Shown in pieces: positions 10,703-19,643 of a DNA stretch of 64,000 bases; within the stretch, counting starts at the first letter, position 1; each line of letters starts with the position of its first letter. The notes under the pieces were generated by a model. The model had not been told where the DNA came from. It did no database searches and worked only from the letters and a program-made list of their open reading frames with translations. A program made the translations under genes and the position numbers. This stretch comes from Streptomyces sp. Ru73 (lineage in GTDB: Bacteria > Actinomycetota > Actinomycetes > Streptomycetales > Streptomycetaceae), in assembly GCF_002920575.1 (NCBI RefSeq), contig NZ_PQSQ01000017.1, forward strand, positions 43,911-107,910, given 5' to 3'.

Positions 10703-11049
10703 AGCGGAGCGGCCGGCGGCGGGCATCGACCGGCGCCGGCCGGTGCGGTAGCGGGTGTGAATTCGCCCGCGCCGTACGGCATGCGGGCGGCCCGGAACGC
10801 GCCGTACCGGTGCCGTCACAGGGTGGCGTGAATCGTATCAACGCCGCGTACATATCAGGACATAGCAGATCCCGGGTCGCCAAAGCGGCCCGGGATCTGG
10901 GTGTTTGTCCGGAATGCAGTAGGTGGTTGCGCGTACCGCGTGTGGCGTCCGGCACAAACCCCCGATTCTGTTTGCTGATCGCGAGATGTCCCGTTTAGCG
11001 TCGGCTCGGCTGTTCGTCAGAAGTGCGCCGCGCCCGCGGCCGCCGGACA
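10703..11049 (+). other. Gene-free stretch after the M16 operon, upstream of the riboswitch
   Basis: Holds the M16 terminator (10867-10898) and, further right, the presumed promoter of the riboswitch-controlled M23 gene in about 10960-11040. Small open frames here show no codon-bias or family support. Confidence 0.4.
10867..10898 (+). terminator. Hairpin terminator of the M16 operon
   Basis: AGATCCCGGGTCGC, a CAAA loop, then GCGGCCCGGGATCT: 14 pairs with one U-G wobble. It lies 165 bases after the stop of the second M16 gene and is followed by a short T-containing stretch (GTGTTTGT). Confidence 0.75.
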
Positions 11050-11187
11050 GTCATCGCCGAGTCCCCGTACGGCGCGAGCCAGGGGAGCCGGGGACCCAGT
11101 CCCCTGGGGTGAATCGGGCGACTCCCCGGAGCCGCCCGTAGGAGACCTTCCTGCTCCGAACCCGTCAGCTAACCCGGTAGGCGAGAA
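11050..11187 (+). promoter_or_regulatory. c-di-AMP riboswitch (ydaO/yuaA class)
   Basis: The segment carries the class landmarks in order: TCATCGCCGAGTCC, the GAGCCAGGGGAGCCGGGGACCC block, CTGGGGTGAATCG, and the 3' core CCGAACCCGTCAGCTAACCC followed by GGTAGGCGAG. The order and wording match the Rfam ydaO-yuaA family as I remember it. It ends about 24 bases before the ATG of an M23 peptidoglycan hydrolase; such riboswitches commonly precede cell-wall hydrolase and Rpf genes in Streptomyces. High c-di-AMP would be expected to shut the gene off. The Shine-Dalgarno AGGAAAGGAG (11191-11200) lies just outside the aptamer. Confidence 0.93.
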
Positions 11188-11210
11188 GGAAGGAAAGGAG
11201 TGCGCCGGTC

Positions 11211-12041
11211 ATGGCGTTCACCCGTGCCACCGGCAAGCACCGCCGCCCCGGCCGTGCTGCCCGGACCACCCGCAACATCGCCGGTATAGCCGCGGCGACC
11301 GGCGTCGCCGTCTCCATCGCCTCCCCGGCCCTGGCCGCCGGTGAGGGCCAGAACGTCACCGACACCGGCCTGACCCGCGCCATCGCCGACACCGGCGACC
11401 GGGTCGCCGACAACATCGTCGCCCAGGCCGACGCGCAGGAGGAGGCCGCCGAGGTCACCGCCGCGCGCACGAAGGTCGAGGACGCCGCGGTCAAGAACGC
11501 CGAGGCCGCCAAGAAGAAGGCCCAGGAGGCGCAGCGCAAGGCCGCCGCCGAGGCCGCGAAGAAGAAGGCCGCGGCCAAGAAGAAGACCGAGGCGCGCGCC
11601 TCGCGCTCCGAGGCCCGCACCACCCTCAGCCCCTCCGGCTTCGTCGCGCCGATCGCCGGCAGCTACGTCTCCACCGGCTACAAGGCCTCCAGCGGGCTGT
11701 GGTCCTCCGGCAGCCACACCGGCATCGACTTCCACGCCGCCTCCGGCACCCCCGTCCACGCCGTCGGTGCGGGCACCGTCGTCGAGGCCGGCTGGGGCGG
11801 CGCCTACGGCAACAACATCGTCCTCAAGATGGAGGACGGCACCTACACCCAGTACGGCCACCTGTCGTCCATCGGCGTCTCGGTCGGCCAGAAGGTCTCC
11901 GCGAACCAGCAGATCGCGCTGTCCGGCAACACCGGCAACACCACCGGCCCGCACCTGCACTTCGAGGCGCGCACCGGCCCGGACTACGGCTCGGACATCG
12001 ACCCGATCGCGTACCTGCGCTCGCACGGCGTCAACGTCTGA
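11211..12041 (+). CDS. Secreted M23 family peptidoglycan endopeptidase
   Basis: A 276-residue exported LytM/M23 zinc peptidase that cuts peptide cross-links in the cell wall. A signal peptide runs to about residue 43 (twin-Arg-like basic start, hydrophobic core, SPALAA cleavage site). Residues 70-130 form an Ala-Lys-Glu-rich coiled coil. The catalytic domain has zinc ligands His169 and Asp173 (HTGIDFH) and His250 in GPHLHFE, with His217 as catalytic base. ATG 11211 follows a strong Shine-Dalgarno. The gene is directly downstream of the c-di-AMP riboswitch, which links wall hydrolysis to osmotic and turgor signalling, and ends at a strong hairpin. A role in growth or spore germination is inferred from the class. 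Confidence 0.93.
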   Translation: MAFTRATGKHRRPGRAARTTRNIAGIAAATGVAVSIASPALAAGEGQNVTDTGLTRAIADTGDRVADNIVAQADAQEEAAEVTAARTKVEDAAVKNAEAAKKKAQEAQRKAAAEAAKKKAAAKKKTEARASRSEARTTLSPSGFVAPIAGSYVSTGYKASSGLWSSGSHTGIDFHAASGTPVHAVGAGTVVEAGWGGAYGNNIVLKMEDGTYTQYGHLSSIGVSVGQKVSANQQIALSGNTGNTTGPHLHFEARTGPDYGSDIDPIAYLRSHGVNV

Positions 12042-12100
12042 CGGCCCCGGCGCCGGCGCCCGGCGGACTCCGTTCCGTACGGCGCGCCCCGCGTACCACC

Positions 12101-12131
12101 CGAAGCCCCGGCCCTCCCGGCCGGGGCTTCG
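12101..12131 (+). terminator. Hairpin terminator of the M23 gene
   Basis: CGAAGCCCCGGCC, five-base loop, and the exact complement: a 13-bp GC-rich stem, 60 bases after the stop codon, followed by CCTTTCC. Confidence 0.85.
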
Positions 12132-12300
12132 GCCTTTCCGTATGCGCGCACGCCCCCGCTTCCCCGGAAAACCCGCGCACCGGCCAAAAATCAGCCATGA
12201 ATGCGTCACGGCCATCGGAAATTCCGGTCCGGTGCCTTAGAGTCACGGAAAAGGCGCCGCCCGGCGGCGTTTCCAGAGGATTCCGGCGGAGGCACGGACG

Positions 12301-12999
12301 ATGCGAGGAAACATTTCGGCGCATGCGGTCTGCACGGCGATTCGTGACGACATCGTCTCCGGAACGCTCCCGCCCGGCTCCCGGCTGATCGAGGAACTGC
12401 TCGCCTCCCGGTACGGCGTCTCCCGCGTCCCCGTACGCGAAGCGCTGCGCACCCTGGAGTCCGAGGGGTTCGTCACCACCCGGCCGCACGCGGGCGCGTG
12501 CGTCGCCGAGCCGACCGCGCAGGAGGCCGCCGACCTCCTGGACATCCGCCTCCTCCTGGAGCCCCTGGGCGCCGCCCGCGCGGCCGCCCGCCGCTCCGCG
12601 GCGCACCTGAAGGTGCTGCGCGGCCTGGTCCGCCTCGGGCGCGCCAGAGCCCGCCACGACAACGCCGCCGACCTGCGGCAACTGGACGGCTGGTTCCACG
12701 AGACGCTGGCCCAGGCGACCGGCAGCGCCAGCATGGCGGCGCTGCTCACCCAGCTCCGCCGGAAGATCGACTGGGTGTATGCGGTCGACCTGGACCGGTC
12801 GGCGCCCGGCGACGTGGACCGGTACTGGCAGGAGCACGGCGCCATCGTGGACGCGGTCGCGCGCGGCGATGCGGAGCGCGCCCGCGCACTGACCGCCGCA
12901 CACGTGGAGCGCGCGCTGCCCGCCCACCGGCTGCGCTATCCGGCACCGGCGGTGAGGGAAGCGAAACCGTCCGTAAACATGGCGCGCGCCCGGAATTAA
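12301..12999 (+). CDS. GntR family transcriptional regulator (FCD/FadR subfamily)
   Basis: A 232-residue regulator with an N-terminal winged helix (AVCTAIRDDIVSGTLPPGSR, then SRVPVREALRTLESEGFV) and a C-terminal all-helical FCD ligand-binding domain (about 80-220) that contains the usual Asp/His metal-site residues, e.g. DGWFHETL and EHGAIVDAV. ATG 12301 follows GGAGG (12288-12292) at eight bases. TAGAGT at 12237-12242 could be its -10. It lies convergent with ptsH, so it is not in the same operon, but the same neighbour pair is found in S. coelicolor. Members of the subfamily usually sense organic acids or amino-acid derivatives; the effector here is unknown. Confidence 0.88.
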   Translation: MRGNISAHAVCTAIRDDIVSGTLPPGSRLIEELLASRYGVSRVPVREALRTLESEGFVTTRPHAGACVAEPTAQEAADLLDIRLLLEPLGAARAAARRSAAHLKVLRGLVRLGRARARHDNAADLRQLDGWFHETLAQATGSASMAALLTQLRRKIDWVYAVDLDRSAPGDVDRYWQEHGAIVDAVARGDAERARALTAAHVERALPAHRLRYPAPAVREAKPSVNMARARN

Positions 13000-13176
13000 C
13001 ACCGCTGCCGTATACAACTCGTGGGGAATTCCGTACCCCTTGTTCGGCGTGTCCGAATATCCCTGACGCCTGAGCCGATAAAGGAAATTCCCGAGCGCTG
13101 TCGAACCTGTCCGCCGGCGAGCGGTGGGGGAATTGTTCCGGTGCCGGTAATGCCCGTGCGGCCGCCGGAATGCGAA

Positions 13177-13222
13177 ACGGCCCCGCCCGCGACCCGTACG
13201 AGGGTCGGCATGGCGGGGCCGT
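13177..13222 (-). terminator. Hairpin terminator downstream of ptsH
   Basis: ACGGCCCCGCC pairs with GGCGGGGCCGT (11 bp). The 24-base middle has its own small stem (GACCC with GGGTC). It lies 45 bases past the ptsH stop and also faces the GntR gene, so it may act both ways. Confidence 0.8.
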
Positions 13223-13266
13223 GAGGGGCCGTACGGCGGCGTGCGGGCCGCCGGGGCACCCGAAGG

Positions 13267-13548
13267 TCAGACCGTCTCCGGAAGCTCCTCCAGGCCCTCG
13301 GAGACGAGCTTCGCCAGGCGGTCCAGCGCGGCGTCGGCGCCCTCGGCGTCCGAGGCCAGCACGATCTCCTCGCCGCCCTGGGCGCCCAGGCCCAGGACCG
13401 CGAGCATGGAGGCGGCGTTGACGGGGTTGCCGTCGCCCTTGGCGATCGTGACCGGCACGCCGGAAGCGGTGGCCGCACGGACGAAGATCGAGGCGGGGCG
13501 GGCGTGCAGACCCTCGGCCCATCCGACATTGACGCGGCGCTCAGCCAT
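13267..13548 (-). CDS. ptsH: Phosphocarrier protein HPr
   Basis: A 93-residue HPr, the small protein that carries phosphate from enzyme I to the IIA components of the sugar phosphotransferase system. The active-site His15 is in GLHARPAS and the regulatory-type serine is Ser47 (NAASMLAV), matching the known HPr layout; length is normal. In Streptomyces HPr serves uptake of N-acetylglucosamine and fructose. No ptsI or crr is next to it, which is normal for this genus. Start ATG 13548 follows GAAGGG at seven bases; TAGACA a little upstream could be the -10. Confidence 0.95.
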   Translation of the reverse strand: MAERRVNVGWAEGLHARPASIFVRAATASGVPVTIAKGDGNPVNAASMLAVLGLGAQGGEEIVLASDAEGADAALDRLAKLVSEGLEELPETV

Positions 13549-13795
13549 TGTGTTGCCCTTCGGGTCGGAAAAGTTGTCTAGACCAGTCTCTCACGCGGGC
13601 ACCGGTGGTCCGGTGTGCCCAGCCCGCGCGAGCGCTCGGATCCTAGAAGTCCAAGCGTGCGGCACGCCCCCGCTGTACGCATGCTGAGACCCGGTCGCAC
13701 GCACCGTCCCGCCGCTGCCCACGTACGGTCGCGTCCGTGGCCCCTCCGGATGCTTCGGCCGCCCCCGTATACGCAGCCGGTCGTACGCTGTCCGC

Positions 13796-16700
13796 ATGGA
13801 GACGCCGTCGGACACCGCCGCCTACCCCGCCCACTGGGAAGCCGACGTGGTGCTGCGAGACGGCGGCACCGCCCGGATCCGCCCCATCACCCCGGACGAC
13901 GCCGCGCGCCTGGTCGCCTTCTACGAGCAGGTCTCCGACGAGTCGAAGTACTACCGCTTCTTCGCGCCCTACCCGCGCCTCTCCGACCGCGACGTGCACC
14001 GCTTCACCCACCACGACTACGTCGACCGGGTCGGGCTCGCCGCCTTCGTGGGCGGCGAGATGATCGCCACCGTCCGCTACGACCGCATCAACGCCGACGG
14101 CCGGCCCGCCACCGGCCCCGACGCCGACCAGGCCGAGGTCGCCTTCCTCGTGCAGGACGCGCACCAGGGCCGCGGCGTGGCCTCCGCCCTCATGGAGCAC
14201 ATCGCCGCGGTCGCCCGCGAGCGCGGCATCCGGCGGTTCGCCGCCGAGGTGCTGCCCGCCAACACCAAGATGATCAAGGTGTTCACGGACGCCGGGTACA
14301 CCCAGAAGCGCACCTTCGAAGACGGCGTCGTCCGCCTCGAATTCGACCTCGAACCCACCGAGCAGTCCGTGGCCGTCATGCGCGGCCGCGAGCACCGCGC
14401 CGAGGCCCGCTCCGTACAGCGGCTGCTCGCCCCCGGCTCGGTCGCCGTCATCGGCACCGGACGCGCCCCCGGAGGCGTCGGCCGCTCCGCCCTCCGCAAC
14501 ATCCTCGACAGCGGCTTCACCGGCCACACGTACGCCGTCAACCACGCCTTCCCCGAAGGCGGCAGCACGCTGGACCCGGAGGGCGTACCGGCCTACCGCT
14601 CGGTCGGCGACATCCCCGGCCCCGTCGACCTCGCCGTCGTCGCCGTGCCCGCCGCCCACGTGCCCGACGTCGTACGGGACTGCGGCGAACACGGCGTACA
14701 GGGGCTGGTCATCCTCACCTCCGGATACGCCGAGGCCGGCCCCGAAGGACGCGAGAAGCAGCGCGCCCTGTTGCGCCAGGCCCGCTCCTACGGGATGCGA
14801 CTCGTCGGCCCCAACGCGTTCGGCCTGATCAACACCGCACCCGGCGTCCGCCTCAACGCCTCCCTCGCGCCCCAGCCGCCCGGCGCCGGCCGCGTCGGCC
14901 TGTTCACCCAGTCCGGCGCCATCGGCATCGGCCTGCTCAGCGCCCTCCAGCAGCGCGGCCCCGGGGACGGCGCCATCGCCGGGGTCTCCACCTTCGTGTC
15001 CGCCGGCAACCGCGCCGACGTGTCCGGCAACGACCTGCTCCAGTACTGGTACGAGGACCCCGCCACCGACGTGGCCCTGCTGTACCTGGAGTCCATCGGC
15101 AACCCGCGCAAGTTCACCCGGCTCGCCCGCCGCACCGCCGCGGCCAAGCCCGTCGTGGTCGTCAAGGGCGCCCGGCACAGCGGCACCGTCCCGCCCGGCC
15201 ACACCGTCCCCACCACCCGCATCCCCGACTCCACCGTCTCCGACCTGATGCGGCAGGCCGGCGTCATCCGCGTCGGCACCGTCACCGAACTGATCGACGT
15301 GGGCCTGCTGCTCGCCTCCCAGCCGCTGCCCGCAGGGCCCCGGGTCGCGATCCTCGGCAACTCCGAAGCGCTCAACCTCCTCGCCTACGACGTCTGCCTC
15401 ACCGAAGGGCTGCGCCCGCAGCGCCCCCATGTGCTGCCCTTCGCCGCCACCACGGCCGAGTTCCGCGCGGCGCTCGCCGACGCCCTCGCAGGGGACCGCA
15501 TCGACGCGGTCCTCCTCACCGCGATCCCCTGGGTCGCCGAGGGCAGCAGCGCCGACCCCGAGGAGATCGCGGCCCTCGCCACCGCCCTGCGCGAGGCCGC
15601 CGCCGACGGCCCGGCCAAGCCCGTCGCCGTCGTCCACCTCGCCATGGAAGAACTGGCGGGCGCGCTCTCGGGCACGGCGGCGACGGGCACGGCGGCCACG
15701 AGTACGACGGCCACGAGTACGGCGGGGGAGCGGGGAGCCGGGGATGCGCCGGAGGCCGCCGACGGTCCGCGCGCCCCGGAAGCCGCTGCCGGTCCCCAGG
15801 CCCCGGAAGCCGCTGAGGGCACCCCCGCCCCGGAAGCCGCCCAGCGTGCTGCCCAAGACGTCGCCGCGGACGCCGCCGAGGACGCCGCTGCGACGCCCGG
15901 GACGCGCCCCGGCGGTCTGCCCCGCATCCCCGCCTACCCGGCCGCCGAGCGGGCCGTACGCGCCCTCGCCGAGGCCGTCCGGTACGCGACCTGGCGCCGC
16001 GAGTCCGCGGCCCCCGGCAAGGTCCCCGAGTACGACGACATCCAGGAGGCGGCCGCCGGCGCCGACATCGAGCGACTGCTCGACGAGCTCACCAGCGACA
16101 CCGAGCCGCACCGCTCCGTCGCGCTCCCCGCCGACGAAGCCGCGGCCCTCCTCGGCCGCTACGGCATCCGTGTACGCGCCGCCCTCCCCGCACCCGACGC
16201 GGACGCCGCCGTACGCGCCGCCGAGGCCCTCGGCTACCCCGTCGCCCTGAAGACCACCGCACCCCACCTGCGCCACCGCGCCGACCTCGGGGGCTACGCC
16301 TCGACCTCCCCGGAGAGCGCGCCCTGCGCCGCGCCTACCAGGAGCTGACCGACTTCCTCGGGAAGCCCGAAGAGCTGCGCCCCGTGGTGCAGGCGATGGT
16401 CCCGCGGGGCGTGGACACCGTCATCCGCGCCTCCATCGACCCCGCAGCCGGCGCGGCGCTCTCCTTCGGGCTCGCCGGCGCCCCCTCCCAGCTCCTCGGC
16501 GACGTCGCGCACCGCCTCGTCCCCGCCACCGACCGGGACGTCGCCGAACAGATCCGCTCCATCAGGAGCGCGCCGCTGCTCTTCGGGTGGCGCGGCTCGC
16601 AGCCCGTGGACAGCGCGGCCCTTGAAGAACTGCTGCTGCGCGTCTCACGGCTCGTCGACGACCACCCCGAGGTCGTCGGCGTCGACCTGGAACCCGTCGT

Positions 16701-16800
16701 CGTCTCCCCCCAGGGGCTCTCCGTCCTCGGCGCCTCCGTGCGGCTGGCCCGCCCGCCCGCCACCACCGACCTCGGCCCCCGCCGCCTCCCCGTGTACTGA
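13796..16800 (+). pseudogene. GNAT / NDP-forming acyl-CoA synthetase-like protein acetyltransferase, frameshifted near 16287
   Basis: Large multidomain protein of the Pat/PatZ-like group, which acetylates lysines of metabolic enzymes such as acetyl-CoA synthetase. Reading from ATG 13796: GNAT acetyltransferase (about 18-190), CoA-binding and CoA-ligase domains (205-600), a low-complexity linker with PEAA/APEAA repeats (610-690), then the ATP-grasp domain. Frame 1 stops at 16348 after 850 residues. Just before, GGLGGYAS replaces the expected GGVRLDLPGERAL; adding one G in GGGGGC-TACGCC at about 16286-16288 restores an uninterrupted frame (RLDLPGERALRRAYQEL) to the stop at 16800. So a single-base deletion has cut off about 165 residues of the ATP-grasp domain. 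It may be a true mutation or a sequencing error in a G run. The start looks leaderless (TACGCT at 13784-13789, six bases before ATG). The GNAT and CoA-binding parts are intact, so a shortened acetyltransferase could still be made. Confidence 0.85.
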
Positions 16801-16858
16801 CCCCCGGCCCCGCCGCCTGCGGCCCGTACCGGGCCCGGCGCCCCGTAGGATGGACCCC

Positions 16859-17449
16859 ATGGCTAAGACCGGTACGACGACCCAGGGGCTGCGCGCGGCG
16901 ATCGAGCGCAGCGGCTATTACCCGGCACTCGTGGCCGAGGCGGTGCAGGCCGCGATCGGCGGCGAGCCCGTGGTGTCGTACGTGGTCCACCAGGAGACGA
17001 CCTTCGACGCCAACGAAGTGCGCCGCCACGTCACCGTCCTGGTCCTCACCAACACCCGCTTCATCGTCAGCCACACCGACGAGCAGGCCGCCGACGCCAC
17101 CTCGCCGACCCCGTACGCCACCACCTCCACCGAGTCGGTGAAGCTGGGGCGCATCTCCTCCGTCGTGCTGAGCCGCGTCGTCGCCAACCCGGAGGCGTAC
17201 ACCCCGGGCCAGCTGCCCCGCGAGGTCGTGCTGACCATCGGCTGGGGCGCCGTCTCCCGGCTCGACCTGGAGCCCGCCAGCTGCGGCGACCCGAACTGCG
17301 AGGCCGACCACGGCTACACCGGCTCCTCCACCGCCGACGACCTCTCGCTGCGCGTCAGCGAGGCCGGCGACGGCCCGGACACCGTCCGGCAGACGCTCGC
17401 CTTCGCCCAGGCGCTCTCCGAAGCCACCGCAGCCTCGGCCGTCCGCTGA
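16859..17449 (+). CDS. DUF5998 family conserved protein
   Basis: A 196-residue protein conserved in Streptomyces and relatives, of unknown function. It starts MAKTGTTTQGLRAAIERSGYYP and has a central segment of beta strands (HVTVLVLTNTRFIVSHTDEQA) and a short Cys pair CGDPNCEADHGY. No signal peptide or membrane segment. ATG 16859 has AGGA eight bases upstream; an in-frame ATG at 16850 has no Shine-Dalgarno. Its stop overlaps the ATG of the next gene (TGATG), so it is translationally coupled to the phosphodiesterase, which suggests a shared task. Confidence 0.85.
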   Translation: MAKTGTTTQGLRAAIERSGYYPALVAEAVQAAIGGEPVVSYVVHQETTFDANEVRRHVTVLVLTNTRFIVSHTDEQAADATSPTPYATTSTESVKLGRISSVVLSRVVANPEAYTPGQLPREVVLTIGWGAVSRLDLEPASCGDPNCEADHGYTGSSTADDLSLRVSEAGDGPDTVRQTLAFAQALSEATAASAVR

Positions 17450-18648
17450 TGGCGGGGTACGCCGTGGACCCGGCGTCCGCCTGGCCCGAACCGCTCGACC
17501 TCGCCACAGCGCCCGTACCCCGCTACGGCACCGGCTCGCTCGCCGACCTGCTGCCCGCCATCACCGCGGGCCAGGGCCTCAGCCACCCCCGGCCGACCGG
17601 CCTGGAGCTGGCCCCCGCCGACCGCGCCTGCGTCTTCCTGATCGACGGCCTCGGCTGGGAGCTGCTGCGCGCCCACCCCGACGAGGCGCCCTTCCTGACC
17701 TCACTGCTCGGCACGTCCATGAACGGCACCGGGCGCCCCATGACGGCCGGTTTCCCGTCCACCACGGCGACCTCCCTCGCCTCGGTCGGCACCGGCCTGC
17801 CGCCCGGCGCGCACGGCCTCGCCGGGTACACCGTCCAGGACCCCGCCGCCGGCGCGCTGATGAACCAGCTGCGCTGGTACCCGTGGACCGACCCGCACGC
17901 CTGGCAGCCGTACCCCACGGTCTTCCAGCAGGCGGACGCCGCGGGCATCCACACCTGCCAGGTCTCGGCGCCGAACTTCGAGCGCACGCCGCTCACGGAG
18001 ATCGCGCTCAGCGGCGGAACGTTCCACGGGCGGCTCTCCGGCGAGGAGCGGATGGACCTGGCCGCCGAGCAGCTGGCCGCCGGTGACCGGTCGCTGGTCT
18101 ACACGTACTACTCGGAGGTCGACGGCAAGGGACACCGCTACGGCGTCGACTCCGACGCCTGGCGCGGCCAGCTGATGTACGTCGACCGGCTCGCCGAGCG
18201 GCTGGCCGAACAGCTGCCGCCGCGCTCGGTCCTGTACGTCACCGCCGACCACGGCATGATCGACATCCCGTTCGACGACGAGCACCGCGTCGACTTCGAC
18301 GAGGACTGGGAACTGAGCGCCGGCGTCCGCCTCCTGGGCGGTGAGGGCCGCTGCCGTCACGTGTACGCGCATCCGGGCGCGGCCGAGGACGTGCTCGCGG
18401 TCTGGCGCGAGGTGGTCGGCGAGCAGATGTGGGTGGCCGGGCGCGAGGAGGCCATCGCCGCCGGGTGGTTCGGGCCGCACGTCGACGACCGGGTGCGGGA
18501 GCGGATCGGGGACGTGGTGGCCGCCGCGCAGTCCGACATGGTGATCATCGCGAGCGAGAACGAGCCGCGGGAGTCGGCCATGGTCGGCATGCACGGCTCC
18601 ATGACCCCGGCCGAACAGCTCGTCCCCCTCCTGGAAGTCCGCACCTGA
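17449..18648 (+). CDS. Alkaline phosphatase superfamily protein (nucleotide pyrophosphatase/phosphodiesterase type)
   Basis: A 399-residue hydrolase of the NPP/alkaline phosphatase superfamily acting on phosphodiester or pyrophosphate bonds. Metal-site pieces: VFLIDGLGWELL near residue 65 (first Asp ligand), FPSTTATSLASVGTGLPPGAHG (catalytic Thr in the STTA motif), YSEVDGKGHRYG (Asp/His ligands), VTADHGMID (Asp/His) and MVGMHGSMTP (final His). All metal positions seem present. No signal peptide, so it is cytoplasmic as predicted. Start ATG 17449 overlaps the DUF5998 stop by one base. Substrate unknown. Confidence 0.9.
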   Translation: MAGYAVDPASAWPEPLDLATAPVPRYGTGSLADLLPAITAGQGLSHPRPTGLELAPADRACVFLIDGLGWELLRAHPDEAPFLTSLLGTSMNGTGRPMTAGFPSTTATSLASVGTGLPPGAHGLAGYTVQDPAAGALMNQLRWYPWTDPHAWQPYPTVFQQADAAGIHTCQVSAPNFERTPLTEIALSGGTFHGRLSGEERMDLAAEQLAAGDRSLVYTYYSEVDGKGHRYGVDSDAWRGQLMYVDRLAERLAEQLPPRSVLYVTADHGMIDIPFDDEHRVDFDEDWELSAGVRLLGGEGRCRHVYAHPGAAEDVLAVWREVVGEQMWVAGREEAIAAGWFGPHVDDRVRERIGDVVAAAQSDMVIIASENEPRESAMVGMHGSMTPAEQLVPLLEVRT

Positions 18649-18690
18649 CACGGCGGGCTCAGCGCCACGCCCGTACGTGCGGCGTGCCGA

Positions 18691-18734
18691 TGCCGGAGTT
18701 CCGTGCGGTGCCGGAGTTCCGTGCGGTGCCGGAG
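18691..18734 (+). repeat. 18-bp direct repeat, 2.4 copies
   Basis: TGCCGGAGTTCCGTGCGG occurs twice in tandem (18691-18708, 18709-18726) followed by a partial third copy. It lies just upstream of the conserved element at 18742. Confidence 0.8.
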
Positions 18735-18741
18735 GGACTCA

Positions 18742-18830
18742 CTGTCAGAGGCGCTCGCTACTGTGTTGAGCAGGGGTTCTCCGCACCCCCAATGGGGGAA
18801 GTGGAGGGCGAATCGATACGGCGTGCGCCC
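18742..18830 (+). promoter_or_regulatory. Duplicated intergenic element, copy A: ECF-like promoter plus structured leader
   Basis: Blocks: CTGTCAG, ten bases, TACTGTGTTGAG, one base, AGGGG, then CACCCCC-AAT-GGGGGAA and GAGGGCGAA. All recur in the same order at 37019-36935 on the minus strand. CTGTCA-N16-TGTTGA has the spacing of an ECF-sigma promoter. The three G/C blocks downstream can pair in two exclusive ways (GGGG with CCCC, or CCCCC with GGGGG). Transcription would run into the thymidine kinase gene at 18931, or end as a small RNA before it. Confidence 0.5.
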
Positions 18831-18930
18831 TTCCCTGTGCGGCGCACCACTCAGCCCCCTGCCCCCTGTTTTGTACGACTCCTCGCCCGTCGGTACGGTC
18901 CGGCGGGAGCGAAAGGCGACCACACCCCCC

Positions 18931-19584
18931 ATGGCTGAACTGGTGTTCTTCAGCGGCACGATGGACTGCGGGAAGTCGACGCTCGCGCTGCAGATCGAGC
19001 ACAACCGCTCCGCCCGCGGCCTCCAGGGCATGATCTGCACGCGGAACGACCGCGCGGGCACCGGACGGCTCTCCTCCCGGCTCGGTCTCGCCGTCGACGC
19101 CGTGGAGGTCGCCGACGACCTGGACTTCTACGCCTGCGTCGTCGACCGCATCAGCGCCGGGGCCCGCGTCGACTACGTCATCACCGACGAGGCGCAGTTC
19201 CTGACCCCGGACCAGGTCGAGCAGCTGGCCCGCGTGGTGGACGACCTGGAGCTGGACGTCTTCGCCTTCGGCATCACCACCGACTTCCGCAGCAAGCTCT
19301 TCCCCGGCTCCCAGCGGCTGGTCGAACTGGCCGACCGCATAGAGGTTCTTCAGGTCGAGGCGCTGTGCTGGTGCGGTGCCCGCGCCACCCACAACGCCCG
19401 TACGGTCGGCGGGCAGATGGTCGTCGAGGGCGACCAGGTGGTCGTGGGAGACGTGCACGCGGCCGGGACCGAGGTCGGGTACGAAGTGCTCTGCCGGCGC
19501 CACCACAGACGCCGTCAGACCGCCGCCTCCGCCCACGCCGCTGCCCTCTCCCCGGACGTCCTCCCGGTCGACGCGGGGGAGTGA
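18931..19584 (+). CDS. tdk: Thymidine kinase
   Basis: A 217-residue type II thymidine kinase of the nucleoside salvage pathway (thymidine + ATP to dTMP). Walker A is GTMDCGKST (9-17), Walker B region DEAQF, and the lasso zinc site is CWCGARATHN together with the later CRRHH. Length is close to the family norm with a short extra C-terminal tail. ATG 18931 is chosen because the family begins at the MAELVFFSGTMDCGK segment; the Shine-Dalgarno (GAAAGG at 18911) is rather far. The 282-base leader contains the duplicated element. Confidence 0.93.
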   Translation: MAELVFFSGTMDCGKSTLALQIEHNRSARGLQGMICTRNDRAGTGRLSSRLGLAVDAVEVADDLDFYACVVDRISAGARVDYVITDEAQFLTPDQVEQLARVVDDLELDVFAFGITTDFRSKLFPGSQRLVELADRIEVLQVEALCWCGARATHNARTVGGQMVVEGDQVVVGDVHAAGTEVGYEVLCRRHHRRRQTAASAHAAALSPDVLPVDAGE

Positions 19585-19643
19585 GGGAGGAGCGGCCCGC
19601 ACTCCGAGCCCTCGTACCCCTCGTACCCTCGTACCACTCGTCC

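Noticed and set aside
18782..18938. A small open frame starting MGEVEGESIRR inside the duplicated element
   Set aside because: Copy B has a similar translation (GGTRGETVRR) but GTA in place of the start and no ribosome site, so the similarity is better explained by conserved RNA or DNA.
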